Part shown: piece by piece, positions 34,105 through 43,058 of the stretch | Layout: the number at the start of each line of letters is the position of its first letter | How positions within the stretch are numbered: position 1 is the stretch's first letter | Assembly (NCBI GenBank): GCA_963713445.1 | Contig: CAVQMB010000002.1 | Span: 186,001-250,000, forward strand | Source: CAVQMB01 sp963713445 | Lineage (GTDB): Bacteria; Pseudomonadota; Gammaproteobacteria; Competibacterales; Competibacteraceae | DNA: 64,000 nucleotides | Reading direction: 5' to 3' | The notes under the pieces: model-generated | Told to the model about the DNA's origin: nothing | Database searches by the model: none | What the model saw: only the letters and a program-made list of their open reading frames with translations | Position numbers and translations under genes: made by a program

Positions 34105-35388
34105 ATGGAAAAAAATCATCTGACCAACGTGTCCTTCGACCAGTTCAAGCTCACTCCGGCTCTGCTGGAAAGCCTGGAAGATCATGACCTTGAGTATTGC
34201 ACTCCGATCCAGGCTGCCACCCTTCCGCTGGCGCTTGCCGGCAAGGATGTCGCCGGGCAGGCCCAGACCGGTACCGGCAAGACGGCGGCGTTCCTGCTCG
34301 CCATGATCCACTATTTGATGGAGACGCCAGTCGAGGAAGACAAGGTTGGGCCCTGGGCTATCATCCTGGCCCCGACCCGTGAGCTGGCGGTGCAGATTCA
34401 CCGTGATGCCGAACTGTTGGGCTGTTACACCGGGCTCAGATTTGCGGCCATCTACGGCGGTACCGGCTACGAGTCGCAGCGCCGCACGCTGGAGGAGGGC
34501 GTCGATGTCGTGATCGGCACGCCCGGGCGCATTATCGATTTCTACAAGCAGCATGTGCTGCGCCTTAAAAGCATCGAGGTTGTTGTGCTGGACGAAGCCG
34601 ACCGCATGTTCGATCTCGGCTTCGTGTCCGATATCCGTTATCTGCTGCGGCGTATGCCACCACCGGGCGAACGCATCAACATGCTGTTCTCGGCGACCTT
34701 GTCACTGCGCGTGATGGAACTGGCCTATGAGCACATGAACGATCCGCAGGTGGTCAGAATAGAAGCGGAGCAGATCACCGCCGACAATGTACGTCAGCGG
34801 CTTTATCATGTGGCATCGAGCGACAAGATGTCGCTGTTACTCGGGTTACTGCACGACGAAAAGCCCAAGCGCACGTTGATTTTTGTCAACACCAAGCGTG
34901 CGGCTGATGAGGTCACCGAATATCTCATGGGCAACGGTTATACCGCCGGGGTGCTGTCGGGCGATATTCCCCAGACCAAGCGCCAACGGCTGCTCGAGCA
35001 GTTCCAGCGCGGCGATCTGCCGATCATGGTGGCCACTGACGTCGCGGCCCGTGGCCTGCACATTCCGGAGGTCAGTCACGTGATCAATTACGATTTGCCG
35101 CAGGATCCGGAAGATTATGTCCACCGAATCGGGCGCACCGCCCGTATTGGCGCCAGCGGCGACGCGGTCAGCCTGGCCTGTGAGGAGTATGTCTACTCGT
35201 TGCCCGACATCGAGTCCTATATTGAGCAGAAGATACCGGTTGAAGAAATTGCTGAAGGTCTACTGGTCGAGGTCAAGCCGCGCAAGCGTAGCGGCAGCAG
35301 TCGTCATCGCGGCGGTCCGCGACGCAGCGGCGGGGGTGGTGGTGGTCGGCGCGGCCCGCATCGCTCCAGCGCTCAGTCCAGTTCGTAG
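34105..35388 (+). CDS. rhlB: ATP-dependent RNA helicase RhlB
   Basis: A 427-residue DEAD-box helicase, in E. coli the helicase of the RNA degradosome. It shows the Q motif (CTPIQAATLP), Walker A AQTGTGKT, PTREL, DEAD in VLDEADRMFD, SAT and HRIGRTARIG. The tail from about residue 390 is rich in Arg, Gly and Ser, as in RNA-binding tails. Divergent placement from trxA-rho is as in E. coli. The last 16 bases overlap the end of the next gene on the other strand. Confidence 0.95.
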   Translation: MEKNHLTNVSFDQFKLTPALLESLEDHDLEYCTPIQAATLPLALAGKDVAGQAQTGTGKTAAFLLAMIHYLMETPVEEDKVGPWAIILAPTRELAVQIHRDAELLGCYTGLRFAAIYGGTGYESQRRTLEEGVDVVIGTPGRIIDFYKQHVLRLKSIEVVVLDEADRMFDLGFVSDIRYLLRRMPPPGERINMLFSATLSLRVMELAYEHMNDPQVVRIEAEQITADNVRQRLYHVASSDKMSLLLGLLHDEKPKRTLIFVNTKRAADEVTEYLMGNGYTAGVLSGDIPQTKRQRLLEQFQRGDLPIMVATDVAARGLHIPEVSHVINYDLPQDPEDYVHRIGRTARIGASGDAVSLACEEYVYSLPDIESYIEQKIPVEEIAEGLLVEVKPRKRSGSSRHRGGPRRSGGGGGGRRGPHRSSAQSSS

Positions 35389-36713
35389 TCCTTGAGCCGT
35401 CGTTTGAGGGTCGACAACGGAATACCCAGCTCGCGCGCCGCTGCTGTCTTGTTATGCCCGGTGCGGTTGAGTGCGTCGATGATGGATTGTCGTTCGAGGG
35501 CCTTTAGTTCATTTCTGGACTGCGGTATGGGGGCGTTCTTGGCTGACTGCTGGAAGCGGTCTGCCGCAGGTTCGGTCGGTGGGATAGCCGTCAGCATCAG
35601 ATCGGCCGGCTCAATTAGCCCGTTTTGCGACAATGCGGCGGCCCGTTCAATAACATTGCGCAGCTCACGGGCGTTGCCCGGCCATGAATGATGTTGCAGC
35701 GTTTGCAGTGCCGCCGGGGTCAGCCGGCATGGCAGCCCGAGGCGCTGCACGAAGGTTTCCGCTAGCAGCGGGATATCCTCGCGGATAGCCCGCAGCGGCG
35801 GCACCCGCAGGGGTACCACCGACAACCGATAGTAAAGGTCCGCCCGGAAACGACCGTCACGGACCATGGCTGCCAGATCACGGTGGGTGGCGGCAATCAC
35901 CCGTACGTCCACCCTCACCGGCTGGTCGGAGCCGATCGGTGTAACCTCACGGTTCTCCAGCGCTCGCAGCAATCGGGGTTGCAAATCCAATGGCAATTCG
36001 CCGATTTCGTCGATGAACAAGGTGCCGCCCTGGGCCTGCCGGAATGCACCTTCCCGACTGCCGGAGGCGCCCGTAAAGGCGCCTTTTACATGGCCGAACA
36101 GGTCGTTGCGGACCATTTCCGGATCGGTGACCGAAGCATCGAATACCACCAGCGCACCGGTGCGCCCGGATAATGCGTGGAGCGTGCGCGCCACCAATTC
36201 CTTGCCGCAGCCGGATTCTCCCTGGATCAGTACCGTGATGGGTGTAGCGGCAAGCGTGCGCAGATACCCGTAGAGTTCACGCATGGGCCCGCTGGCGCCG
36301 ACCAGTTCGCCCAGTTGCTGATCGTCGGAAACCCTGACCTGGCGGGTTTCGGTGCACTGGCGCAGCGTCAACCGGGTATGGCCCAGCAGGCAAAGTGTCT
36401 CGGGCGCCAGATAAACTTCGCTGACGCGTAAGCTACCGACGAATGTGCCGTTGGTTGAACCAAGATCGCGCAGCAGGAGACCGTCGTTTGTCCGACGTAG
36501 TTCGGCGTGATGGCGTGATACCGACCGATCGTGCAGGACGATGTCGTTGTCCGGGGCGCTGCCGATGCGAATGACAGGCAGTTCCAGGACGCCGCCGTGT
36601 CCCGCATCGGGGCCGGCATTGACGAAATATTCGATCGCATCCAAGCGTACCTGATAGTGGTCGGCAGGGATCACGCGGATGGTCTCAGTGGGACTGTTGT
36701 CGGGCTTGGCCAT
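35373..36713 (-). CDS. FHA-domain sigma54-dependent transcriptional activator
   Basis: A 446-residue regulator. Residues about 28-118 are an FHA phosphothreonine-binding domain (RIGSAPDNDIVL, SRHHAEL, LGSTNGTF). An AAA+ domain follows with Walker A GESGCGKE (165-172), the sigma54-contact loop GAFTGA (211-216) and Walker B TLFIDEI. A Fis-type helix-turn-helix forms the end (NKTAAARELGIPLSTLKRRL). It should activate sigma54 promoters in response to Ser/Thr phosphorylation. No kinase, phosphatase or obvious target gene is adjacent, so the signal is unknown. Confidence 0.93.
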   Translation of the reverse strand: MAKPDNSPTETIRVIPADHYQVRLDAIEYFVNAGPDAGHGGVLELPVIRIGSAPDNDIVLHDRSVSRHHAELRRTNDGLLLRDLGSTNGTFVGSLRVSEVYLAPETLCLLGHTRLTLRQCTETRQVRVSDDQQLGELVGASGPMRELYGYLRTLAATPITVLIQGESGCGKELVARTLHALSGRTGALVVFDASVTDPEMVRNDLFGHVKGAFTGASGSREGAFRQAQGGTLFIDEIGELPLDLQPRLLRALENREVTPIGSDQPVRVDVRVIAATHRDLAAMVRDGRFRADLYYRLSVVPLRVPPLRAIREDIPLLAETFVQRLGLPCRLTPAALQTLQHHSWPGNARELRNVIERAAALSQNGLIEPADLMLTAIPPTEPAADRFQQSAKNAPIPQSRNELKALERQSIIDALNRTGHNKTAAARELGIPLSTLKRRLKDYELD

Positions 36714-36779
36714 GCCTCGGCGCCGTCGCGATCACAAGCGTGTGACAGTAATTCTTCTATAGCAGCCGGGCCGGGAACG

Positions 36780-37670
36780 TCAAGCGGCGTCGCCGTCCGG
36801 GCCGGGCAATAGTTCGAGCAAGGCGACGGCCGCGTTTGACAAGGTATGTCCGGCGTGGCGGACCATACCGAGCGATCGTCGCAGGTCACCACCGACCAGT
36901 TGCAGCACGCGCAGTTCGCCATTGGCCATGGTGGATGGCAACAGGCTCCAGCCCAGGCCGACCACCACCAGCATCTTGATGGTTTCGAGATAGTTGGTCG
37001 CGAAAGACTGGCGCAATGTCAATCCGCGCTGCTGGAAGAAGTGATCAATGACGCCACGGGTATAGGTTGCCGGCTGCGGGAGAATAGCGGGGTGGCGGCT
37101 AATGGTGGCGGGTTTGATCCGGGACTCGGTGGCCAGGCAATGATCGTGGCCGACACAGATGACCAGCGGATCGTCCCATACGGGGCGGGCCAGCAGCGGC
37201 GGGGGTACCTTAGGTGGCAAGGTGGCGAGGGCCAGTTCCATCTCACCGCGAGCGACGGCCTCGCAAGCGAGCTCGGAGTCGGTGAAATCCAACTCCAGTC
37301 TGACGTTGGGAAAACGTAATGTATAGGTACGCAGCAGCGACGGTAGCCGGTGCAGGCCAATGTGATGACTGATGGCGACCCGGAGAGGGCCGGCTACGTT
37401 GCCGGCCAGATTCGACAACGCGCGGCGGCTGTCCTCAAGCTCCACCAGGATTCGACGGGCTCGCGGCAACAGTGTCCGTCCCGCTTCAGTCAGCAGCACC
37501 TGGCGGCCCAGCCGGTCGAACAAGCGCACACCCAGCTCACTCTCCAGAGCGGCGATGCGCTTACTGACGGCCGGTTGCGTCAGATGCAGCCGTTCGCCGG
37601 CCTGGGAGAACGAGCCACTGTCGGCAACCTCTATCAATGCGTGCAAAGATTCGACGTTCACGGATTCCAT
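36780..37670 (-). CDS. LysR family regulator divergent from leuC
   Basis: A 296-residue LysR-type regulator. The N-terminal winged helix is clear (GSFSQAGERLHLTQPAVSKR, then LESELGVRLFDR), followed by the LysR substrate-binding domain. I use the ATG at 37670; the frame extends to a weaker start at 37742. It is divergent from leuCD and an inverted repeat of LysR type lies 27 bases upstream, so it probably controls itself and the leu genes. The effector may be a leucine-pathway intermediate, by inference only. Confidence 0.93.
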   Translation of the reverse strand: MESVNVESLHALIEVADSGSFSQAGERLHLTQPAVSKRIAALESELGVRLFDRLGRQVLLTEAGRTLLPRARRILVELEDSRRALSNLAGNVAGPLRVAISHHIGLHRLPSLLRTYTLRFPNVRLELDFTDSELACEAVARGEMELALATLPPKVPPPLLARPVWDDPLVICVGHDHCLATESRIKPATISRHPAILPQPATYTRGVIDHFFQQRGLTLRQSFATNYLETIKMLVVVGLGWSLLPSTMANGELRVLQLVGGDLRRSLGMVRHAGHTLSNAAVALLELLPGPDGDAA

Positions 37671-37696
37671 ACTAGCATCGAAATTATAAAAAATAT

Positions 37697-37715
37697 GAAT
37701 TTGTGTAATAAATTC
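37697..37715. promoter_or_regulatory. Candidate LysR-type operator between lysR gene and leuC
   Basis: GAATTT and AAATTC form a perfect inverted repeat around seven bases, containing the T-N11-A pattern (T at 37700, A at 37712). It lies in an AT-rich patch between the divergent starts, 27 bases from the regulator ATG and 44 from leuC. Confidence 0.55.
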
Positions 37716-37758
37716 GCCGGCGTTAAGCTTGCGGCCAATCAATGAGGAGGGTATTCGG

Positions 37759-39168
37759 ATGACAGGTCAGACCCTGTACGACAAATTGTGGCATGCCCAT
37801 GATGTCCACACCGACAGCGATGGTACGACGCTGTTGTATATCGACCGGCATCTGGTGCATGAGGTCACCTCACCTCAGGCTTTCGAAGGCCTCAGGCTGG
37901 CGGGACGCGCGCCCTGGCGGATCAATTCGATGCTGGCCGTAGCGGATCACAACGTGCCGACCACCGATCGTAGCCAGGGCATTGCCGATCCGATCTCGCG
38001 GACCCAGGTGGAGACCCTGGATGCCAATGCGCAGATGTATCATCTGCAATACTTCAATATGACCGACCGCCGCCAGGGCATCGTCCATGTAATAGGGCCG
38101 GAACAAGGCGCCACCCTGCCTGGCATGACCGTAGTCTGCGGGGACTCGCATACCTCGACCCACGGCGCGTTCGCCACCCTGGCGATGGGTATCGGTACCT
38201 CGGAGGTCGAGCACGTGATGGCGACCCAGTGCCTGTTGACCCGCAAGATGAAGTCGATGCAGGTACGCGTCGAAGGCCAGGTTGGGCATGGCGTTACCGC
38301 TAAGGACATCGTGCTGGCGATCATCGGCACCATCGGCACTGCCGGCGGCACCGGCTATGCCATTGAGTTTGCGGGCGACGCCATCCGGGCGCTCAGCATG
38401 GAAGGCCGCATGACCGTTTGCAATATGGCGATCGAGGCCGGTGCCCGTTGCGGCATGGTCGCGGTCGACGCCACCACCATAGAGTATTTGCGTGCGCGGC
38501 CGTTTGCTCCCACCGGTGAGATCTGGGAACGGGCGGTGGCGGCTTGGGCCGATCTCAACAGCGACCAGGATGCGGTATTCGATCGGGTGGTACATGTCGA
38601 CGCCAGCACCATTGAGCCCCAGGTGACCTGGGGGACGTCCCCGGAGATGGTGGCACCGGTCAGTGCCCGGGTACCCGACCCGGCAGCCGAGTCCGACCCT
38701 GTTCGTCAGGAGGGCATGCAGCGGGCCCTGAGCTACATGGATCTCGCCCCAGGCACAGCACTGGTCGACGTGGCGCTGGACCGCGTCTTCATCGGTTCCT
38801 GCACCAATTCGCGGATCGAGGACTTGCGCGCTGCCGCCACGGTGGTGCAGGGGCGGCAGGTGGCTTCCAGCATCAAACAGGCGATGGTGGTGCCAGGCTC
38901 GGGGCTGGTTAAAGCCCAGGCCGAGGCTGAGGGCCTTGATCGCATCTTCATTGATGCGGGTTTCGAATGGCGCGAGCCGGGCTGTTCCATGTGCTTGGCA
39001 ATGAATGCCGACCGTCTGGAGCCGGGTGATCGTTGCGCTTCGACTTCAAATCGCAATTTCGAGGGGCGTCAGGGTACCGGCGGCCGGACCCATCTGGTTA
39101 GCCCGGCGATGGCCGCCGCCGCCGCCGTCGCCGGCCATTTCGTCGATGTACGGGAGTACGCGCAATGA
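37759..39168 (+). CDS. leuC: 3-isopropylmalate dehydratase large subunit
   Basis: A 469-residue aconitase-family protein that, with LeuD, isomerises 2- to 3-isopropylmalate. The cluster ligands are Cys348 (FIGSCTNSRIEDL), Cys409 and Cys412 (PGCSMCLAMN). GDSHTSTHGAF and HVMATQCL are further family blocks. The ATG at 37759 follows AGGAGGG; the open codons before it are not needed. It overlaps leuD by four bases. Confidence 0.98.
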   Translation: MTGQTLYDKLWHAHDVHTDSDGTTLLYIDRHLVHEVTSPQAFEGLRLAGRAPWRINSMLAVADHNVPTTDRSQGIADPISRTQVETLDANAQMYHLQYFNMTDRRQGIVHVIGPEQGATLPGMTVVCGDSHTSTHGAFATLAMGIGTSEVEHVMATQCLLTRKMKSMQVRVEGQVGHGVTAKDIVLAIIGTIGTAGGTGYAIEFAGDAIRALSMEGRMTVCNMAIEAGARCGMVAVDATTIEYLRARPFAPTGEIWERAVAAWADLNSDQDAVFDRVVHVDASTIEPQVTWGTSPEMVAPVSARVPDPAAESDPVRQEGMQRALSYMDLAPGTALVDVALDRVFIGSCTNSRIEDLRAAATVVQGRQVASSIKQAMVVPGSGLVKAQAEAEGLDRIFIDAGFEWREPGCSMCLAMNADRLEPGDRCASTSNRNFEGRQGTGGRTHLVSPAMAAAAAVAGHFVDVREYAQ

Positions 39169-39803
39169 AGGCCTTTACCCGACACACGGGGCTGGTGGTA
39201 CCGCTGGACCGGGCCAACGTGGATACCGATGCCATCATTCCCAAGCAGTTTCTGAAATCGATCAAGCGAACCGGATTCGGGCCCAACCTGTTCGATGCGT
39301 GGCGTTACACTGACCGGGGCGAGCCGGGCATGGACAACAGCGGGCGGCCACTCAACCCGGATTTCGTGCTCAACCGGGCGCGTTATCAGGGTGCCAGCAT
39401 TCTGCTGGCCCGAAAGAATTTTGGCTGCGGCTCATCACGCGAGCACGCGGTATGGGCCCTCGATGACTACGGCATTCGCAGCGTCATCGCGCCCAGTTTT
39501 GCCGATATATTCTTCAACAACGCTTTCAAGAGCGGTCTGCTACCGATTGTTCTGGACGAGACGGCTATTGACCGGCTGTTCCAGGACGTGATTGTCCGTG
39601 AAGGCTACCAGCTCACGGTCGATCTGCCGGCGCAGACGGTGACTACCCCATCCGGTGAGGTGTTGCCTTTCGAGGTCGATCCGTTCCGCAAGCATTGTCT
39701 GCTGGAAGGCCTGGATGACATCGGGTTGACTCTGCAGCAGGCAGACCGGATCCGCGGCTACGAACAACGTCGGCGCCAGGAAGCGCCCTGGCTGTTCGGT
39801 TGA
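39165..39803 (+). CDS. leuD: 3-isopropylmalate dehydratase small subunit
   Basis: A 212-residue swivel-domain partner of LeuC. N-terminal VPLDRANVDTDAIIPKQFL and the central FGCGSSREHAVWALDDYGI are diagnostic. It overlaps leuC by four bases at its start and the following methyltransferase by four at its end, indicating one translated unit. Confidence 0.98.
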   Translation: MKAFTRHTGLVVPLDRANVDTDAIIPKQFLKSIKRTGFGPNLFDAWRYTDRGEPGMDNSGRPLNPDFVLNRARYQGASILLARKNFGCGSSREHAVWALDDYGIRSVIAPSFADIFFNNAFKSGLLPIVLDETAIDRLFQDVIVREGYQLTVDLPAQTVTTPSGEVLPFEVDPFRKHCLLEGLDDIGLTLQQADRIRGYEQRRRQEAPWLFG

Positions 39804-40564
39804 GCGCCACCGTAACGCAGCACTGGGATCCAGTTCGCTACCAGCAGCACGCCCGTTTCGTGTCCGATCTGGGTTCACCGTTGGTCGAGCTGCTCGCGCC
39901 ACAGGCCGGCGAACGTATTCTTGACCTGGGCTGCGGTGATGGGGTGCTTACCGCGCGACTCGCCGCCAGCGGGGCCACCGTGATGGGGGTCGATGCCAGC
40001 TCTGAATTCGTGGCGGCAGCGCGGGCCCGTGGTCTTGACGCTAGGGAGCTCGACGGCCAGGCATTGCCGTTCGCAGGCGAGTTTGACGCTGTGTTCAGCA
40101 ATGCTGCTTTGCACTGGATGAAACGAGATCCGGACGGTGTGGTGCGGGGCGTGGCGCGGTCGTTGCGGCCCGGTGGACGGTTCGTTAGCGAGTGCGGTGG
40201 ATTCGGCAATGTGGCAGCGATCCGTACCGCCTTGCATGCGGTCTGCCGGGCCCATGGACTGGATCCGGCGGAGCGTGATCCCTGGTACTTTGCGACCGGT
40301 GAAGAATGCCGTGACCGGCTTGAGAAATATGGTTTCAAGGTCAGTGAACTTGACGTGTTCCCGCGGCCGACGCTGTTGCCGGGCGATCTCAGCGGCTGGC
40401 TGGAAACGATGGCGGGCGCGTTCCTGAGTGGTGTCGATACTGCTCAATCCCGTGCCATGTTGGCAGGGGTGCGTGAGTTGCTGCGCCCGGCGTTGTGTGC
40501 CGGTGATGGTCGCTGGCAGGCAGACTACGTGCGTCTGCGGTTTATTGCGGTCAAGCCGGGCTGA
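39800..40564 (+). CDS. Class I SAM-dependent methyltransferase within the leu operon
   Basis: A 254-residue methyltransferase. Motif I is ILDLGCGDGVLTARLA and the post-motif acid is in VMGVDASSEF. FDAVFSNAALHWMKRD and SLRPGGRFVSECGG agree with the trans-aconitate methyltransferase-like subgroup. The start is a TTG at 39800 overlapping the leuD stop (TTGA); no ATG fits. A gene of this kind also sits between leuD and leuB in pseudomonads. Trans-aconitate arises from aconitase-type chemistry, so cleaning up a LeuCD by-product is a reasonable but untested idea. Confidence 0.88.
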   Translation: MSATVTQHWDPVRYQQHARFVSDLGSPLVELLAPQAGERILDLGCGDGVLTARLAASGATVMGVDASSEFVAAARARGLDARELDGQALPFAGEFDAVFSNAALHWMKRDPDGVVRGVARSLRPGGRFVSECGGFGNVAAIRTALHAVCRAHGLDPAERDPWYFATGEECRDRLEKYGFKVSELDVFPRPTLLPGDLSGWLETMAGAFLSGVDTAQSRAMLAGVRELLRPALCAGDGRWQADYVRLRFIAVKPG

Positions 40565-40598
40565 TGAAAACCGAGTTCCAAACGTAAACGAGTAATGT

Positions 40599-41680
40599 AT
40601 GAGCAAGAAGATTCTGGTGTTACCGGGTGATGGCATTGGCCCGGAGATTGTGGCCGAGACGGTTAAGGTGCTGGCGGCGCTGCGGGACGGTTACCGGCTC
40701 GACGTTGAACTGGAGCAGGGCTTGCTGGGCGGGGCGGCGTACGAGGCCGCGGGTGACCCCCTGCCGGCCGCTACCCTGGCACAGGCTCGCGCAGCCGATG
40801 CCATGCTTTTGGGTGCGGTCGGGGGTCCACGCTGGGATACGATCGAGCGCGCCAAGCGGCCCGAGCGCGGATTGCTGCGGTTGCGCAGCGAACTCGGTCT
40901 GTTCGCGAACCTGCGCCCGGCGCTGTTGTATCCACAGCTTGCGAGTGCCTCCTCGCTGCGCCCGGAGATGGTCTCCGGTCTCGACATGGTGATCGTACGG
41001 GAGCTGACTGGGGGTATCTACTTTGGTCAGCCGCGCGGCATCGACGTGCGGGGAAACCAGCGTACTGGCTTCAACACGATGGTTTACCACGAGGCCGAGA
41101 TAGAGCGCATCGTACGGGCTGCCTGCGACATCGCCATGAAGCGCGGCCGGCGGCTGTGTTCGGTTGACAAGGCCAATGTGCTCGAGGTGTCGGAACTGTG
41201 GCGCGAAGTCGCCGACCCGGGTCGTGGCGAGGGATTATCCCGAGGTCGAGCTCAGTCACATGTACGTGGACAACGCCGCCATGCAGCTGGTGCGCGCGCC
41301 CAAGCAGTTCGACGTGATCGTGACCGGCAACATGTTCGGCGACATCCTGTCGGATCTGCGCCGCCATGCTGACCGGCTCGATCGGCATGCTGCCGTCGGC
41401 TTCGCTGGATGCCAACGGCAAGGGCATGTATGAACCCATCCATGGTTCGGCGCCGGACATCGCCGGCAAGGACAAGGCTAATCCGCTGGCCACGATTCTG
41501 TCGGCTGCCATGATGCTGCGTTATACTTTGGACCAGGCCGCTCTTGCCGACCGGGTGGAGCGGGCCGTGGGCCGGGTTCTGGATAAGAACCTGCGTACGG
41601 CCGATATTATGGCCCCCGGAATGGTGGCAGTATCCACGACGGCGATGGGCGATGCGGTGGTGGCAGCCTTGGCTGACTGA
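40599..41680 (+). pseudogene. leuB: 3-isopropylmalate dehydrogenase with two frameshifts
   Basis: The whole of LeuB can be read, but in three frames. Frame one runs from VLPGDGIGPEIVAE to about 41212 (ELWREV). The second gives VARDYPEVELSHMYVDNAAM to about 41360 (NMFGDILSD). The third gives MLTGSIGMLPSASLD to the stop at 41680. Each junction is explained by one extra base, and removing both gives about 359 residues, the normal length. NAD and substrate motifs are otherwise intact. As the rest of the leucine operon is intact, sequencing error is a real alternative to true inactivation. Confidence 0.9.
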
Positions 41681-41721
41681 AGCCCGGGTTTGGCTCAACG
41701 GATGACGAGGTGGCGGACGTG

Positions 41722-42834
41722 ATGCGGGTTGGATTGGTTGGCTGGCGTGGCATGGTAGGGTCGGTACTACTGCAAAGGATGCAGGCCGAGGGCGACTTCG
41801 AGCGGATTGAGCCGGTCTTTTTCTCGACCTCGCAGGCTGGTGCGCCCGGTCCGCTCATAGGCGGTCGTGAAACGCCGCCGTTGGCTGATGCGCAATCCCT
41901 CGACATACTCCAGACCATGGATGCGATCGTTTCGTGTCAGGGGGGCGATTACACCGCTGGCGTTTATCCGCTACTGCGTCGGCAGGGTTGGTCTGGCTAC
42001 TGGATCGACGCGGCGTCCACCCTGCGTATGCACGACGACACCGTGATCGCACTCGATCCGGTCAACCTGCCGGTGATCGAGCAGGCGATGGAGCGCGGGT
42101 TCAAGACATTCGTCGGTGGCAACTGTACGGTTAGCTTGATGCTGATGGCGTTGGGGGGCTTGTTCCGCGCCGGGCTGGTGGAGTGGCTCAGCGCTATGAC
42201 CTATCAGGCTGCCAGCGGTGCCGGTGCCCAGAACATGCGTGAGCTGCTGGCGCAGATGGGCGCTATTCATGATGCTGCCAGGCCGCTTCTGGATGACTCT
42301 TCGAGTGCGATACTCGAGATAGACCGGCGGGTCGCGGAGATATTGCGGTCGGAGACCTTTCCGGTCGAACATTTCGGCTATCCGCTGGCCGGGAGCCTGT
42401 TGCCCTGGATCGACCAGGACCTTGGTGACGGTGTCAGCCGGGAAGAATGGAAAGGTGGTGCCGAATCCAACAAGATCCTCGGTCGCGAGGACAATCCGTT
42501 GCCGATCGATGGGATTTGCGTGCGGGTTGGGCTAATGCGCTGTCACAGTCAGGCCCTGACGATCAAACTGACCCGCGACGTGCCACTCGACGAAGTTGCC
42601 GCGCTGCTCGGATCAGCCAACGACTGGGTGCGGGTGATCCCGAACGAACGGGAGGCGTCGCTACGTGAGCTAACGCCGGCCGCAGTGACCGGCAGTCTGC
42701 TGGTGCCAGTGGGCAGGCTGCGGAAACTGGCTATGGGCGGACAATATCTGAGCGCATTCACCTGCGGCGACCAGTTGTTGTGGGGGGCGGCAGAACCATT
42801 GCGCAGGATGTTGCGCCTTGTGCTGGAGCGCTGA
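41722..42834 (+). CDS. asd: Aspartate-semialdehyde dehydrogenase
   Basis: A 370-residue enzyme reducing aspartyl phosphate, the branch point to lysine, cell-wall diaminopimelate, methionine and threonine. VGLVGWRGMVGSVLLQRM binds NADP, PVFFSTSQAG follows, and the catalytic cysteine in GGNCTVSLML is Cys135, the same number as in E. coli. That agreement supports the ATG at 41722 over the GTG at 41710; GAGGTGG lies upstream. It follows leuB in the pseudomonad-like order. Confidence 0.97.
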   Translation: MRVGLVGWRGMVGSVLLQRMQAEGDFERIEPVFFSTSQAGAPGPLIGGRETPPLADAQSLDILQTMDAIVSCQGGDYTAGVYPLLRRQGWSGYWIDAASTLRMHDDTVIALDPVNLPVIEQAMERGFKTFVGGNCTVSLMLMALGGLFRAGLVEWLSAMTYQAASGAGAQNMRELLAQMGAIHDAARPLLDDSSSAILEIDRRVAEILRSETFPVEHFGYPLAGSLLPWIDQDLGDGVSREEWKGGAESNKILGREDNPLPIDGICVRVGLMRCHSQALTIKLTRDVPLDEVAALLGSANDWVRVIPNEREASLRELTPAAVTGSLLVPVGRLRKLAMGGQYLSAFTCGDQLLWGAAEPLRRMLRLVLER

Positions 42835-43058
42835 GCGCGCGTGGCGAATGGGAAATGGCGGTATGCATCGTCATGCTCAGGGATGTCAGAGATCGTACGG
42901 AGTGGGTGGGATCTGCTTGGCTTGTCGGGCTCTAGCCGGTTATGCTTGGTTGCTACACCAGTAAATAGCGGTATCGTCAGCGGAGGGTACGTGCGGGTTC
43001 GGGGTTGGGTGCGCGGCAGTCACCGGATTTTCAGGGCAGACGGCTGAACAGGGGCGCA

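Noticed and set aside
35373..35388. 16-base convergent overlap of rhlB and the FHA activator as a regulatory device
   Set aside because: Short convergent overlaps also occur at ctaB/msbA (29 bases) and Nudix/hypothetical (4 bases); this looks like ordinary compaction.
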